A stretch of DNA of 64,000 nt from Methyloradius palustris (GTDB lineage Bacteria; Pseudomonadota; Gammaproteobacteria; Burkholderiales; Methylophilaceae): NCBI RefSeq assembly GCF_019703875.1, contig NZ_AP024110.1, forward strand, positions 1,488,001 to 1,552,000, in the 5' to 3' direction. Both the position numbers and the translations under genes were made by a program. Below are positions 18,133 to 26,761 of this stretch, in pieces. The notes beneath the pieces were generated by a model. The model searched no databases and was not told the origin of the DNA. It saw nothing but the letters and a program-made list of their open reading frames with translations. Positions within the stretch are counted from its first letter, which is position 1. Each line of letters begins with the position of its first letter.

Positions 18133-19385
18133 AAATCGCCATCATCGGGTCAGGTATTGCTGGCAATACGCTCGCTTACCATTTGCATAAAGATCACAAG
18201 ATTACGGTGTTTGAAGCAGGTAGCTATATTGGCGGTCATACCCATACCCACAATATCGTTCATGAAAAACGTGAATATGCAGTAGATACTGGCTTCATCG
18301 TCTTCAACGACCGCACTTACCCCAATTTCATTCATATGCTAGAAGAGCTGGGCGTGGCGTGGCGCGCAAGCAATATGAGCTTTAGCGTGAAGTGCGAAAA
18401 GTCGGGCTTTGAATACAACGGCACTACGCTGAACTCACTGTTTGCGCAGCGCCGCAACCTCTTTCGCCCTTCTTTTTATCGCATGATAGGCAATATATTG
18501 CGCTTCAATAAAGAGTCGCTGGCATTGCTTGAAGATGGCGCTGAAATCAGATTAGGCGATTATCTGAAGCAAGGTGGCTATAGCCAGCAGTTTATTGACT
18601 ATTACATCATCCCCATGGGCTCTGCTATCTGGTCAACTGACGCCAAGCAAATGCTTGAATTCCCTGCGCGTTTCTTTGTCAGGTTCTTTCACCACCACGG
18701 CATGCTCTCTGTGAGTAATCGGCCTGAATGGCGCACCATTGCTGGTGGTTCAGCACGCTATGTAGAAGCGCTAACTGCAGGCTTTAAAGACAATATCAGG
18801 CTGAATACACCTGTCGCAAAGGTACGCAGGCTCAAGCAATCAGTGAGAGTAACGCCAGTGGGTGGCGTTGAAGAAAGCTTTGACTGGGTATTTTTTGCCT
18901 GCCACAGCGATCAAGCGCTGACTATGTTAAGCGATGCGACCGAGGCTGAACGCGAGATTCTTGGCACTATCCCCTACCAAGAGAATTCAGTCTTTTTGCA
19001 TTACGACCAAAGTCTGCTGCCTAAACGCAAACTGGCTTGGGCTGCGTGGAACTACCATGTCACCCCTACGCCGACTGATCGCGTGGCAGTGACTTACAAC
19101 ATGAATATCTTGCAGGGCTTGGAATCAGAACAACGATTGCTAGTGACGCTTAATCACACCAAAGGCATCAACCCAGCAAAAGTGATCAAGCGCCTGACTT
19201 ATCATCACCCTGTTTACACAACGGCTGGCGCTGCTGCCCAAGCCCGCCATGCAGAAATTAGCGGTACAAACCGTACGGCTTATGCGGGTGCTTATTGGCG
19301 TAACGGCTTTCATGAAGATGGCGTGATGAGTGCGTTAAAAGCGCTTGAACATTTCAATGCAGCTACTCAAGCAAAGGTCGCTTGA
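18129..19385 (+). CDS. FAD-dependent oxidoreductase, COG2907 family
   Basis: A 418-residue flavoprotein with the dinucleotide-binding start IAIIGSGIAGNTLAYHL and an amine-oxidase-like fold. The conserved COG2907 blocks are DTGFIVFNDRTYPNF and a GGSARYVEAL segment. Members co-occur with DUF1365 and CFA-like genes. In Rhodobacter sphaeroides, homologues in the sigma-E/ChrR regulon have been linked to furan fatty acid synthesis, acting on methylated acyl chains. The call of family is strong, while the same reaction here is inference. Confidence 0.88.
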   Translation: MKIAIIGSGIAGNTLAYHLHKDHKITVFEAGSYIGGHTHTHNIVHEKREYAVDTGFIVFNDRTYPNFIHMLEELGVAWRASNMSFSVKCEKSGFEYNGTTLNSLFAQRRNLFRPSFYRMIGNILRFNKESLALLEDGAEIRLGDYLKQGGYSQQFIDYYIIPMGSAIWSTDAKQMLEFPARFFVRFFHHHGMLSVSNRPEWRTIAGGSARYVEALTAGFKDNIRLNTPVAKVRRLKQSVRVTPVGGVEESFDWVFFACHSDQALTMLSDATEAEREILGTIPYQENSVFLHYDQSLLPKRKLAWAAWNYHVTPTPTDRVAVTYNMNILQGLESEQRLLVTLNHTKGINPAKVIKRLTYHHPVYTTAGAAAQARHAEISGTNRTAYAGAYWRNGFHEDGVMSALKALEHFNAATQAKVA

Positions 19386-19386
19386 A

Positions 19387-20154
19387 ATGCAAAGCGCGAT
19401 TTTCACAGGCTGGGTGAGGCATCGCAGATTTCTGCCTGTGGAACATGCTTTTCGATATCGCATTTACATGATGTTTCTTAATCTGGATGAATTGCCAAGG
19501 CTATTTGGAAAAAGTTGGCTGTGGTCTGCCAAGCGCCCTAATCTCGCTTGGTTTAAGCGTGACGATTACTTTGGCAATCCTGAACAATCCCTTAAAACAT
19601 CGATTGAAGAACTAGTATTGCAAAAAACTGGGCAACTGCCAGCAGGCCCCATTTGTTTGCTGACTAACATGCGTTATTTCGGCTACTGCTTTAACCCTGT
19701 CAGCTTTTATTACTGCTTTAAGACTGATGGTAAGACTTTGCAAGCAATTGTCGCCGACATCACCAATACGCCTTGGAAAGAACGGCATGCCTACGTGCTG
19801 GATTGCACTAAAGAAACCAGCATTAACAAGTTGCAACGCTTTAATTTCAGCAAAGAGTTTCACGTATCGCCGTTTATGCCTATGGATATTGAGTACGACT
19901 GGCGCTTTTCAACGCCAACCGATCAACTTAACGTTCACATGCGTAATTTAAGGGGTGGCAGCAAGATGTTTGATGCCACCATGGCACTAGAGCGCAAGCC
20001 CATCAACAGTCTCAATTTAGCCTGGGTGTTGTTGGCTTACCCTTTCATGACACTCAAAGTTATTTTCGCTATCCATTGGCAGGCCTTATGGCTCTGGTTG
20101 AAAAAAGTGCCCTTTATTAGCCATCCCCAAAAAATCAGTGCAGATCATCATTAA
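19387..20154 (+). CDS. DUF1365-family protein
   Basis: About 255 residues from the ATG one base after the flavoprotein stop; a longer frame from 19345 lies inside that gene. DUF1365 signatures are HRRFLPVEHAFRYRIYM at the start and the central LLTNMRYFGYCFNPVSFYYCF. The family always travels with COG2907 and CFA-like methyltransferases. It has been implicated as a partner in furan fatty acid or cyclopropane-chain processing, but its catalytic mechanism is not established to my knowledge. Confidence 0.88.
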   Translation: MQSAIFTGWVRHRRFLPVEHAFRYRIYMMFLNLDELPRLFGKSWLWSAKRPNLAWFKRDDYFGNPEQSLKTSIEELVLQKTGQLPAGPICLLTNMRYFGYCFNPVSFYYCFKTDGKTLQAIVADITNTPWKERHAYVLDCTKETSINKLQRFNFSKEFHVSPFMPMDIEYDWRFSTPTDQLNVHMRNLRGGSKMFDATMALERKPINSLNLAWVLLAYPFMTLKVIFAIHWQALWLWLKKVPFISHPQKISADHH

Positions 20155-20184
20155 GCACATATTTTAAGAAATACAGGAGTTCCC

Positions 20185-21507
20185 ATGAAAAACAGTCAAA
20201 CCAGCAATGCTTACAACCAAAACTATCAATTAGATACCCCGCCCACGCTTAAAAATCTCAAACGGAAACAGCGATCAGGCTGGTTGCAAAATATCGCACG
20301 CAATCTTGTGCTGACACGGCTGCAGTCTCTAGCGGTCGGCAAACTGACCATCGTTGAAGATGAGCAAAGACATGAGTTCGGCAAAGATGGTGGCTTGAGT
20401 GTGACGATCAATGTGCATGATGCGCACTTTTATGGAGAGATTGCCTTCGGCGGCTCAATTGGCGCAGGTGAAGCCTATATGCTGGGCTATTGGACGACCA
20501 ACAACCTGACCGACCTGATACGCCTGATGGTGCTCAACCAGCAAATGATGGATACCCTTGAAGGTGGCCTAGCCTGGCTGGCGAAGCCAATACTAAAGGG
20601 TTTGCATTGGATGAACCGCAATACCGAAGATGGTAGCCGTCGTAATATCGCGGCGCATTATGATCTTGGTAATGACATGTTTCAGTTGTTTCTCGACCCC
20701 ACCATGATGTATTCCTCCGCCATTTTTGACCATGCAGACATGACGTTGGAACAAGCTTCCAAAAGCAAACTAGAGCGCATCTGCCAGAAACTGCAATTAT
20801 CGCCGAATGATCATTTGCTTGAAATCGGCACTGGCTGGGGCGGGTTTGCCATTTATGCTGCCACGCATTATGGGTGCCAAATCACCACGACCACCATATC
20901 AAAAGCCCAGTTCGATCTAGCCATTGAGCGCGTAAAAGCCGCTGGATTAAGCGATAAAATAACTATTTTATTAAGCGATTACAGAGACTTGCAAGGACAA
21001 TTTGATAAACTGGTTTCAATAGAAATGATCGAGGCTGTGGGTCACCAGTTCTACGATACTTACTTCGCCAGTTGCGCCCGACTTTTAAAGCCAGAGGGCA
21101 TGATGTTGCTACAGGCGATTACGATTGCAGATCAGCGTTACGAAGCCGCCAAGAGTTCAGTGGATTTTATCCAGCGCTATATTTTCCCTGGCAGTTGCAT
21201 ACCATCGGTGACTGCGCTGCAAGACAGCATTACCCGCGCTTCTGACTTGCGCCTGTTCAATCTGGAAAATATTGGCCCGCACTATGCCCGTACTTTGGCA
21301 GAGTGGCGCATTAATTTTTTCAAGAATATTGATGGTATCCGCAAGCTAGGTTATTCAGAGGAATTCATCAAGATGTGGGAATTCTATCTATGCTATTGCG
21401 AAGGCGGTTTTGAGGAACGCGCGCTAGGCGATGTGCATATGTTGCTAGTGAAACCCAACAACAGAAGGTCAGCATTGCTGAACCAGCTTAGCCACCTAGT
21501 TCAGTAA
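20185..21507 (+). CDS. Cyclopropane-fatty-acid synthase family methyltransferase (variant active site)
   Basis: A 440-residue protein of the CFA synthase family, with AGGAG before its ATG. The SAM site is LLEIGTGWGGF at 211-221, and IEMIEAVG carries Glu283, equivalent to E. coli Glu239. Two bicarbonate-site residues of E. coli CFA differ: Cys139 in YSCAYW is Ser178 (YSSAIF), and His266 in LLHTIG is Gln310 (LLQAIT). It may therefore leave a methyl-branched unsaturated chain instead of closing a cyclopropane. That would suit furan or methyl-branched fatty acid formation with its COG2907/DUF1365 neighbours, which is inference. Confidence 0.9.
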   Translation: MKNSQTSNAYNQNYQLDTPPTLKNLKRKQRSGWLQNIARNLVLTRLQSLAVGKLTIVEDEQRHEFGKDGGLSVTINVHDAHFYGEIAFGGSIGAGEAYMLGYWTTNNLTDLIRLMVLNQQMMDTLEGGLAWLAKPILKGLHWMNRNTEDGSRRNIAAHYDLGNDMFQLFLDPTMMYSSAIFDHADMTLEQASKSKLERICQKLQLSPNDHLLEIGTGWGGFAIYAATHYGCQITTTTISKAQFDLAIERVKAAGLSDKITILLSDYRDLQGQFDKLVSIEMIEAVGHQFYDTYFASCARLLKPEGMMLLQAITIADQRYEAAKSSVDFIQRYIFPGSCIPSVTALQDSITRASDLRLFNLENIGPHYARTLAEWRINFFKNIDGIRKLGYSEEFIKMWEFYLCYCEGGFEERALGDVHMLLVKPNNRRSALLNQLSHLVQ

Positions 21508-21524
21508 CGCTGGGCTGAGAGTTG

Positions 21525-22562
21525 CTAAGCGGCGATTTCAACCCTGTTACGCCCTGCCTCTTTCGCCTGTAACAGCGCGTTATCAGCATTTACTACGAGT
21601 TGGTTAATATCCACCGTCTCAGTTGAAAAATCTGCGCTCGCCAAACCCAAGCTGATCGTACATTGAACGTCCTCGTCGCCAGATTTGATACTGGCTTTAC
21701 TCACCGCTATACGTAATCGTTCCGCTAGTTTTACGGCATCCTTCTGTGAGGTGTTCGGCAAGATAGCCAGGAACTCTTCGCCACCATATCGGCCAACAGA
21801 ATCATAGGATCGCAATTGATTGCGCAAGGCTTTAACGACTGAAAGCAGAGCAGCATCGCCCACAGGGTGGCCATGCACATCATTGATTTTCTTGAAGAAG
21901 TCGATATCAATCATCAAGATGGAAATCTGCGTTTTCTGGCGAAGACCTAAGTCAGCTTCGCGCTTCAAAATATCTTCAATCGCCCCGCGATTCCAGATAT
22001 TGAGCAACGAATCCATCATGCTGTTACGGCGTACTTCATCTAACTCAAGCAGCAGGTTACGCATGGCCGTACTTAAACCACGGGTGGCGAATACTGATTC
22101 TATCCAGTAACCAATCGCATCCAGCGTTTGCCTGTCATCTTCGGTGAAAGTACGCGGTTCGTGGTCCACAATACAAAGCGTGCCAACGATATGATCTTCT
22201 GTATTCCGCAATGGGCGGCCTGCATAGAAGCGAATATTCATCTGCTCACACACATAAGCGTTATCGAAAAAACGCTCATCTGTTTGTGCGTCTTCTACCA
22301 CCATCATTTCGCCAGTGAATACAATGTGGCCACAGATTGATACATCGCGAGGCCCTGAGTTAATGTCTAACCCTACTTGCGATTTAAACCATTCATAGTC
22401 ATCCGCGACGATAGAGATGAATACAACGGGTACATTAAATATCTTTTGTGTCAGGCGGGCTATGCGGTCAAATACCTCTTCTGCTGGGGTATATAGAATC
22501 TGCATTTTTTTGATAGAGGCAAGACGTTCAGCCTCGTTTGCAGGGATAGGCGCTTTCGTCAT
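21525..22562 (-). CDS. GAF-GGDEF diguanylate cyclase
   Basis: A 345-residue cytoplasmic protein. The GAF sensory domain spans about residues 25-160 and includes CGHIVFTGEMMVVEDAQTDERF. A GGDEF domain follows, with the active-site loop GGEEF at 260-264 and a product-inhibition I-site RSYD at 251-254, exactly five residues before it. It should make c-di-GMP from GTP with feedback control. The GAF ligand is unknown. It is a single gene convergent with the CFA-like gene, with only 17 bp between stops. Confidence 0.93.
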   Translation of the reverse strand: MTKAPIPANEAERLASIKKMQILYTPAEEVFDRIARLTQKIFNVPVVFISIVADDYEWFKSQVGLDINSGPRDVSICGHIVFTGEMMVVEDAQTDERFFDNAYVCEQMNIRFYAGRPLRNTEDHIVGTLCIVDHEPRTFTEDDRQTLDAIGYWIESVFATRGLSTAMRNLLLELDEVRRNSMMDSLLNIWNRGAIEDILKREADLGLRQKTQISILMIDIDFFKKINDVHGHPVGDAALLSVVKALRNQLRSYDSVGRYGGEEFLAILPNTSQKDAVKLAERLRIAVSKASIKSGDEDVQCTISLGLASADFSTETVDINQLVVNADNALLQAKEAGRNRVEIAA

Positions 22563-22650
22563 AAAAAAGATTCTTTAAATCGAATGTTAATTGGTTAATA
22601 TACCATGCCGCGCAAGACTTTTGGCCTTAAGCAAGCATCCTGAAAGCACC

Positions 22651-24636
22651 ATGAACAGCAAATCCGCGGACATTTTACAAGCCAATGATCCTCAATTGGA
22701 ATGGAAAGAGCAGCAGCCTTTTTCTGGTCGGTATGGCGATGTCTATTTTTCCAGCGACAGCGGGCTGGATGAGAGCCGTTATGTATTTCTCACGCAGAAC
22801 CATTTGCAGGAGCGCTGGCCAAGATTAAATGACGAAGTATTTACCATTGCTGAAACAGGGTTTGGCACAGGACTTAATTTTTTGTGTGCCTGGCAGCTAT
22901 GGAATGAGATTGCGCCAGCAGGGGCAAGTCTGTATTTCATTAGCTTTGAAAAATATCCCATCGCCTTACCAGACCTGAAAAAAGCGCTAGCCCTCTGGCC
23001 GCAACTACAGACATTGAGCAAGGAGTTATGCCAACAATACCAATGGATAACGCCGGGCTGGCACAGGCTGATATTTGATAATGGCCGCGTCACGCTGACT
23101 TTAATCATCGGGGATATCGCGGATACCCTGCCTTTAGTTAAAGCCAAGGTAGATGCCTGGTTTCTTGATGGCTTTGCGCCTGCTAAAAACCCAGAGATGT
23201 GGCAACCCGTTATATTTGAGCAGATGGCGCGGCTATCCGCACAGAGCAGCACGTTTGCGACTTTCACCAGCGCAGGAATAGTAAAGCGCGGCTTATTGGA
23301 TGCTAGTTTCAATGTAAACAAGATTTCGGGCTATGGCCGAAAACGTGAAATGCTGGCTGGTGTAATGCCGAATCACTCTGGCAACTCAAACAGGCCGAAG
23401 GCAAGCGGACAGCATGCAATCGTGATCGGTGCAGGTATTGCTGGCGCTGCAAGCGCTTATGCATTGGCCAATCGCGGCTGGCAAGTGATCTTGATAGACC
23501 GACATTCAGAGATAGCGCAAGAGGCTTCTGGTAACCCAGTAGGCATCATCTACCCACGCCTCACAGGGCAAGATACGGCCATGCATAAGCTGGCATTAGC
23601 TGGCTACCTGCATACCATCAGGTTAATACAATCACTAAATCTGAGCGCCAATGACTTTAATGCTTGTGGTGTGCTGCAACTGGCATTCGATGCCCAGGAG
23701 CTCAAGCGCTGTCTAGCCGTAGCGGCCCGCAATCTGCCCGAAACCATCGCACGTTATGTTGATGATATACAGGCAAGTGAATTGGCTGGCACTGCATTAT
23801 CCCAACCCGGGCTATTTTTCCCCGCAGCTGGTTGGGTAAACCCTGTGGCTTTATGCAAAGCACTGACTAACAACAAATTGATTCACAAAGTTTTAAATTG
23901 CGACATTCAAGCAATTAAAAAAATAGATGGTAGATGGCAAGTATGGTCTGGCAATCAACATGGCGAGCAATTAGAAGCTGAAGCACCTGTATTGATTCTA
24001 GCCAATTCAAATGAGGCAGATCAATTCGGCATAAGCTCCAACTTAAGCTTACAGGCAGTGCGTGGCCAAATCTCTTTATTACCCCATCAAGCTGGAGCAA
24101 AAGACATCAAAACGGTCATTTGTACTGATGGCTACGTCAGCCCTTCCGCCAATGGTCAAAATGCGCTCGGGGCAACATTCAGCCCAAATGATATTGCGCT
24201 TGATGTACGCGAGACAGATCATTTGGCCAATCTCAACATGCTCAAGAAAATGGCACCACAGTTCTACCAAGATGCACAGACTGAAATACTATCTATCAGT
24301 GGCCGCGCTGCGTTACGCGCTGCAACTATCGACTACTTGCCGATGGCAGGGCCATTACTCGATCATGATGCCCTCACAAAACATCCGCCAAGATACAACG
24401 TCAATGCCTCAAGCCTGCCCTGGTTAGAAGGTGTTTATGTCAACGCAGGCCACGGCTCTAAAGGCCTGACTCACGCTTCCATCTGCGCAGAAATGATTGC
24501 TGCTAGCATATGCGGTGAACCTGCTCCCGTGGATTCAAAACTATTGGCTGCCCTAGATCCTAACCGTTTTCTTTTGCGCAAAATGGGGCTGAAAGCGTTG
24601 GTGCAAGGTTTGGCGGCATACCCGCCTCTGCATTAA
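22651..24636 (+). CDS. mnmC: Bifunctional tRNA 5-methylaminomethyl-2-thiouridine biosynthesis protein MnmC
   Basis: About 661 residues from the ATG giving MNSKSADILQ; a longer frame from 22591 has no support. The N-terminal methyltransferase half has ETGFGTGLNFL (SAM) and DAWFLDGFAPAKNPEMW. The C-terminal FAD oxidoreductase half has IVIGAGIAGAASAYALANRG. Together they convert cmnm5s2U34 to mnm5s2U34 in tRNA wobble positions. Both halves are intact and full length. The TPR gene follows after 10 nt. Confidence 0.95.
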   Translation: MNSKSADILQANDPQLEWKEQQPFSGRYGDVYFSSDSGLDESRYVFLTQNHLQERWPRLNDEVFTIAETGFGTGLNFLCAWQLWNEIAPAGASLYFISFEKYPIALPDLKKALALWPQLQTLSKELCQQYQWITPGWHRLIFDNGRVTLTLIIGDIADTLPLVKAKVDAWFLDGFAPAKNPEMWQPVIFEQMARLSAQSSTFATFTSAGIVKRGLLDASFNVNKISGYGRKREMLAGVMPNHSGNSNRPKASGQHAIVIGAGIAGAASAYALANRGWQVILIDRHSEIAQEASGNPVGIIYPRLTGQDTAMHKLALAGYLHTIRLIQSLNLSANDFNACGVLQLAFDAQELKRCLAVAARNLPETIARYVDDIQASELAGTALSQPGLFFPAAGWVNPVALCKALTNNKLIHKVLNCDIQAIKKIDGRWQVWSGNQHGEQLEAEAPVLILANSNEADQFGISSNLSLQAVRGQISLLPHQAGAKDIKTVICTDGYVSPSANGQNALGATFSPNDIALDVRETDHLANLNMLKKMAPQFYQDAQTEILSISGRAALRAATIDYLPMAGPLLDHDALTKHPPRYNVNASSLPWLEGVYVNAGHGSKGLTHASICAEMIAASICGEPAPVDSKLLAALDPNRFLLRKMGLKALVQGLAAYPPLH

Positions 24637-24646
24637 ACTATAGGCT

Positions 24647-26758
24647 ATGAATCAAACCCCATTAAGTGTTCAAGCACAGTACCAAAATGCCCTACGTTTA
24701 CATCAGACTGGCCAGTTAGCCAAAGCTGAGGTTTTGTATCGTGAGCTGCTTAATACTCAACCAACACATCCTGATACGCTGCACTTGTTAGGTGTGCTTT
24801 GCCATCAAACGGCACGGCATATTGAAGCAGTTGAGAAAATTGGGACAGCTCTGCAACTTGTGCCGAATAATCCAGGCTACCTGAATAATTACGGCTTGGC
24901 ACTGCGCGCTGCTGGCCGCTTGGACGAGGCCGTTCAGTGTTATCAACGTGCGTTGCAAATATCGCCAGATGATCCAGACTTACTCACCAATTTAGGCAAT
25001 CTGAATGTCTCGCTCAATCGATTTGATGAGGCGATTGGATGCTATCGCCGCATATTAAAATACTACCCGCAAGATGCAGATACCCGAGAAACGCTATGCT
25101 ATGCCCTTAGCAAAGCAGGTATCCAACAACAACTAGCTGGCCTCTACGCAAAAGCTGAAGCTAGCTACCTTGAGGCTTGCAAGCTAAAACCGAGCGATGC
25201 CGCGCTGCACTACAACTTAGGCAATGCACAACGTGAGTTGGGCAAACCTAAAGAAGCTGAATCTAGCTATAGAAAAGCGCTGAAACACTCTCCCGATGAT
25301 GCTGATATTCATAATAATTTGGGCAACGTATTGCGCGAACTAGGTCAACTAGATGCCGCAATTGCGAGTTACCAGACAGCATTCAGCCTTAACCCAACGC
25401 TATACCACGCCAAAGTGCATCTAGTGCATCAAAAGCAACACATCTGCGACTGGCAAGGGCTGGACGATGACATCAAACAAATTCGCCACTGGGTAAACAT
25501 CCAGCCTACCGCGCAAATATCACCATTTGCTTTTCTCTCCATGCCAGGTAGCACGCCAGGCGAGCAAAAGTTATGTGCTGATCAATGGGCTGCAAATCGC
25601 CTCACACCTATGCTTAAGCTCAAAGAGTCACTGAATTTCAAGCATACCCATACGGGTGACAAACTACGTATAGGCTACCTCTCAGCAGACTTTCGCCTGC
25701 ACCCATTGGCCTCGCTCATTAGCGAAATGATTGAATTACATGATAAGCAAGCTATTGAAAGCTTCGCCTATTCTTACGGCGTTAATGACAACAGTGCTGA
25801 GCGCCAGCGCCTCATCAAAGCCTTCGACCATTTTGTAGATATCCGCACACTCTCACAGCAAGCGGCAGCTGAAAAAATACATGCAGACCAGATTGATATC
25901 CTCATTGATCTTACAGGCTTTACCCAGAGCAGCCGCACCAGTCTTGTAGCATTACGCCCTGCCCCAATCAACGTCAGCTGGCTCGGCTTTCCTGGCAGCA
26001 TGGGTAGCTTGGCAGGTGTGCCGCTGTTTGATTACTTGATCAGCGATGGCTTTATTACGCCACCTAATGCATCCGCGAGCTACGCTGAAAAACTTGCTCT
26101 ATTGCCGAGTTGCTACCAGGCAAATGATAGCAAACGCCCTGTCGCGCAAACACCTACACGCCAACAAGTTGGGCTACCTGCAGATGCTTTTGTATTCTGC
26201 TGTTTTAACCAGAGCTTCAAGATTTTGCCTGAGATATTTGATGTGTGGATGCGGTTGCTACAGAAAGTGCCTGATAGTGTGCTGTGGTTGCTCGAATGTA
26301 ATCCGCTAGCCAAGGCCAACTTGAAACGCGAAGCAACAGCGCGTGGAGTGAAAGCAGAACGGCTAGTGTTTGCGCCACGCATTCCTATGGCTCAACATCT
26401 GGCACGCCATTCACTGGCGGATTTGTTTTTGGATACCCTGCCCTACAATGCACATACTACGGCCAGCGATGCGCTGTGGATGGGCTTGCCAGTATTGACT
26501 TGTGTAGGCGAATCTTTTGCCTCTAGAGTGGCTGGCAGCTTGCTGCATGCGGCTGATCTGACAGAGTTAGTAACTAAGAGTCTGAATGAATACGAAGAAA
26601 AAGCGTTAATGCTAGCCACCAACCCTGATCAATTGGGTGTTATCAAGAAAAAACTGGGGATAAAAAACAGGGAATTAGGGCTGTTCAATACCGCGAAATT
26701 CACGCGCGATATTGAACAGCTTTATCAAGATATATGGCAAAACTACAGCCAGCAATAA
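24647..26758 (+). CDS. TPR protein with OGT/SPINDLY-like glycosyltransferase domain (GT41)
   Basis: A 703-residue protein. Residues ~10-290 are about seven tetratricopeptide repeats (for example NNYGLALRAAGRLDEAVQCYQRALQISP). The C-terminal half matches bacterial O-linked GlcNAc/fucosyl transferase-like proteins: GYLSADFRLHPL, LIDLTGFTQSSR and the donor-site block DTLPYNAHTTASDALWMGLPVLT. It probably adds a sugar to Ser/Thr of a protein target, but neither donor nor target can be read. It ends 3 bp from the stop of the convergent c-di-GMP gene. Confidence 0.9.
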   Translation: MNQTPLSVQAQYQNALRLHQTGQLAKAEVLYRELLNTQPTHPDTLHLLGVLCHQTARHIEAVEKIGTALQLVPNNPGYLNNYGLALRAAGRLDEAVQCYQRALQISPDDPDLLTNLGNLNVSLNRFDEAIGCYRRILKYYPQDADTRETLCYALSKAGIQQQLAGLYAKAEASYLEACKLKPSDAALHYNLGNAQRELGKPKEAESSYRKALKHSPDDADIHNNLGNVLRELGQLDAAIASYQTAFSLNPTLYHAKVHLVHQKQHICDWQGLDDDIKQIRHWVNIQPTAQISPFAFLSMPGSTPGEQKLCADQWAANRLTPMLKLKESLNFKHTHTGDKLRIGYLSADFRLHPLASLISEMIELHDKQAIESFAYSYGVNDNSAERQRLIKAFDHFVDIRTLSQQAAAEKIHADQIDILIDLTGFTQSSRTSLVALRPAPINVSWLGFPGSMGSLAGVPLFDYLISDGFITPPNASASYAEKLALLPSCYQANDSKRPVAQTPTRQQVGLPADAFVFCCFNQSFKILPEIFDVWMRLLQKVPDSVLWLLECNPLAKANLKREATARGVKAERLVFAPRIPMAQHLARHSLADLFLDTLPYNAHTTASDALWMGLPVLTCVGESFASRVAGSLLHAADLTELVTKSLNEYEEKALMLATNPDQLGVIKKKLGIKNRELGLFNTAKFTRDIEQLYQDIWQNYSQQ

Positions 26759-26761
26759 TAC

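Noticed and set aside
24647..26758. Possible fusion of two genes (TPR part and transferase part)
   Set aside because: The TPR-plus-C-terminal transferase layout is the normal architecture of bacterial OGT/SPINDLY-like proteins.
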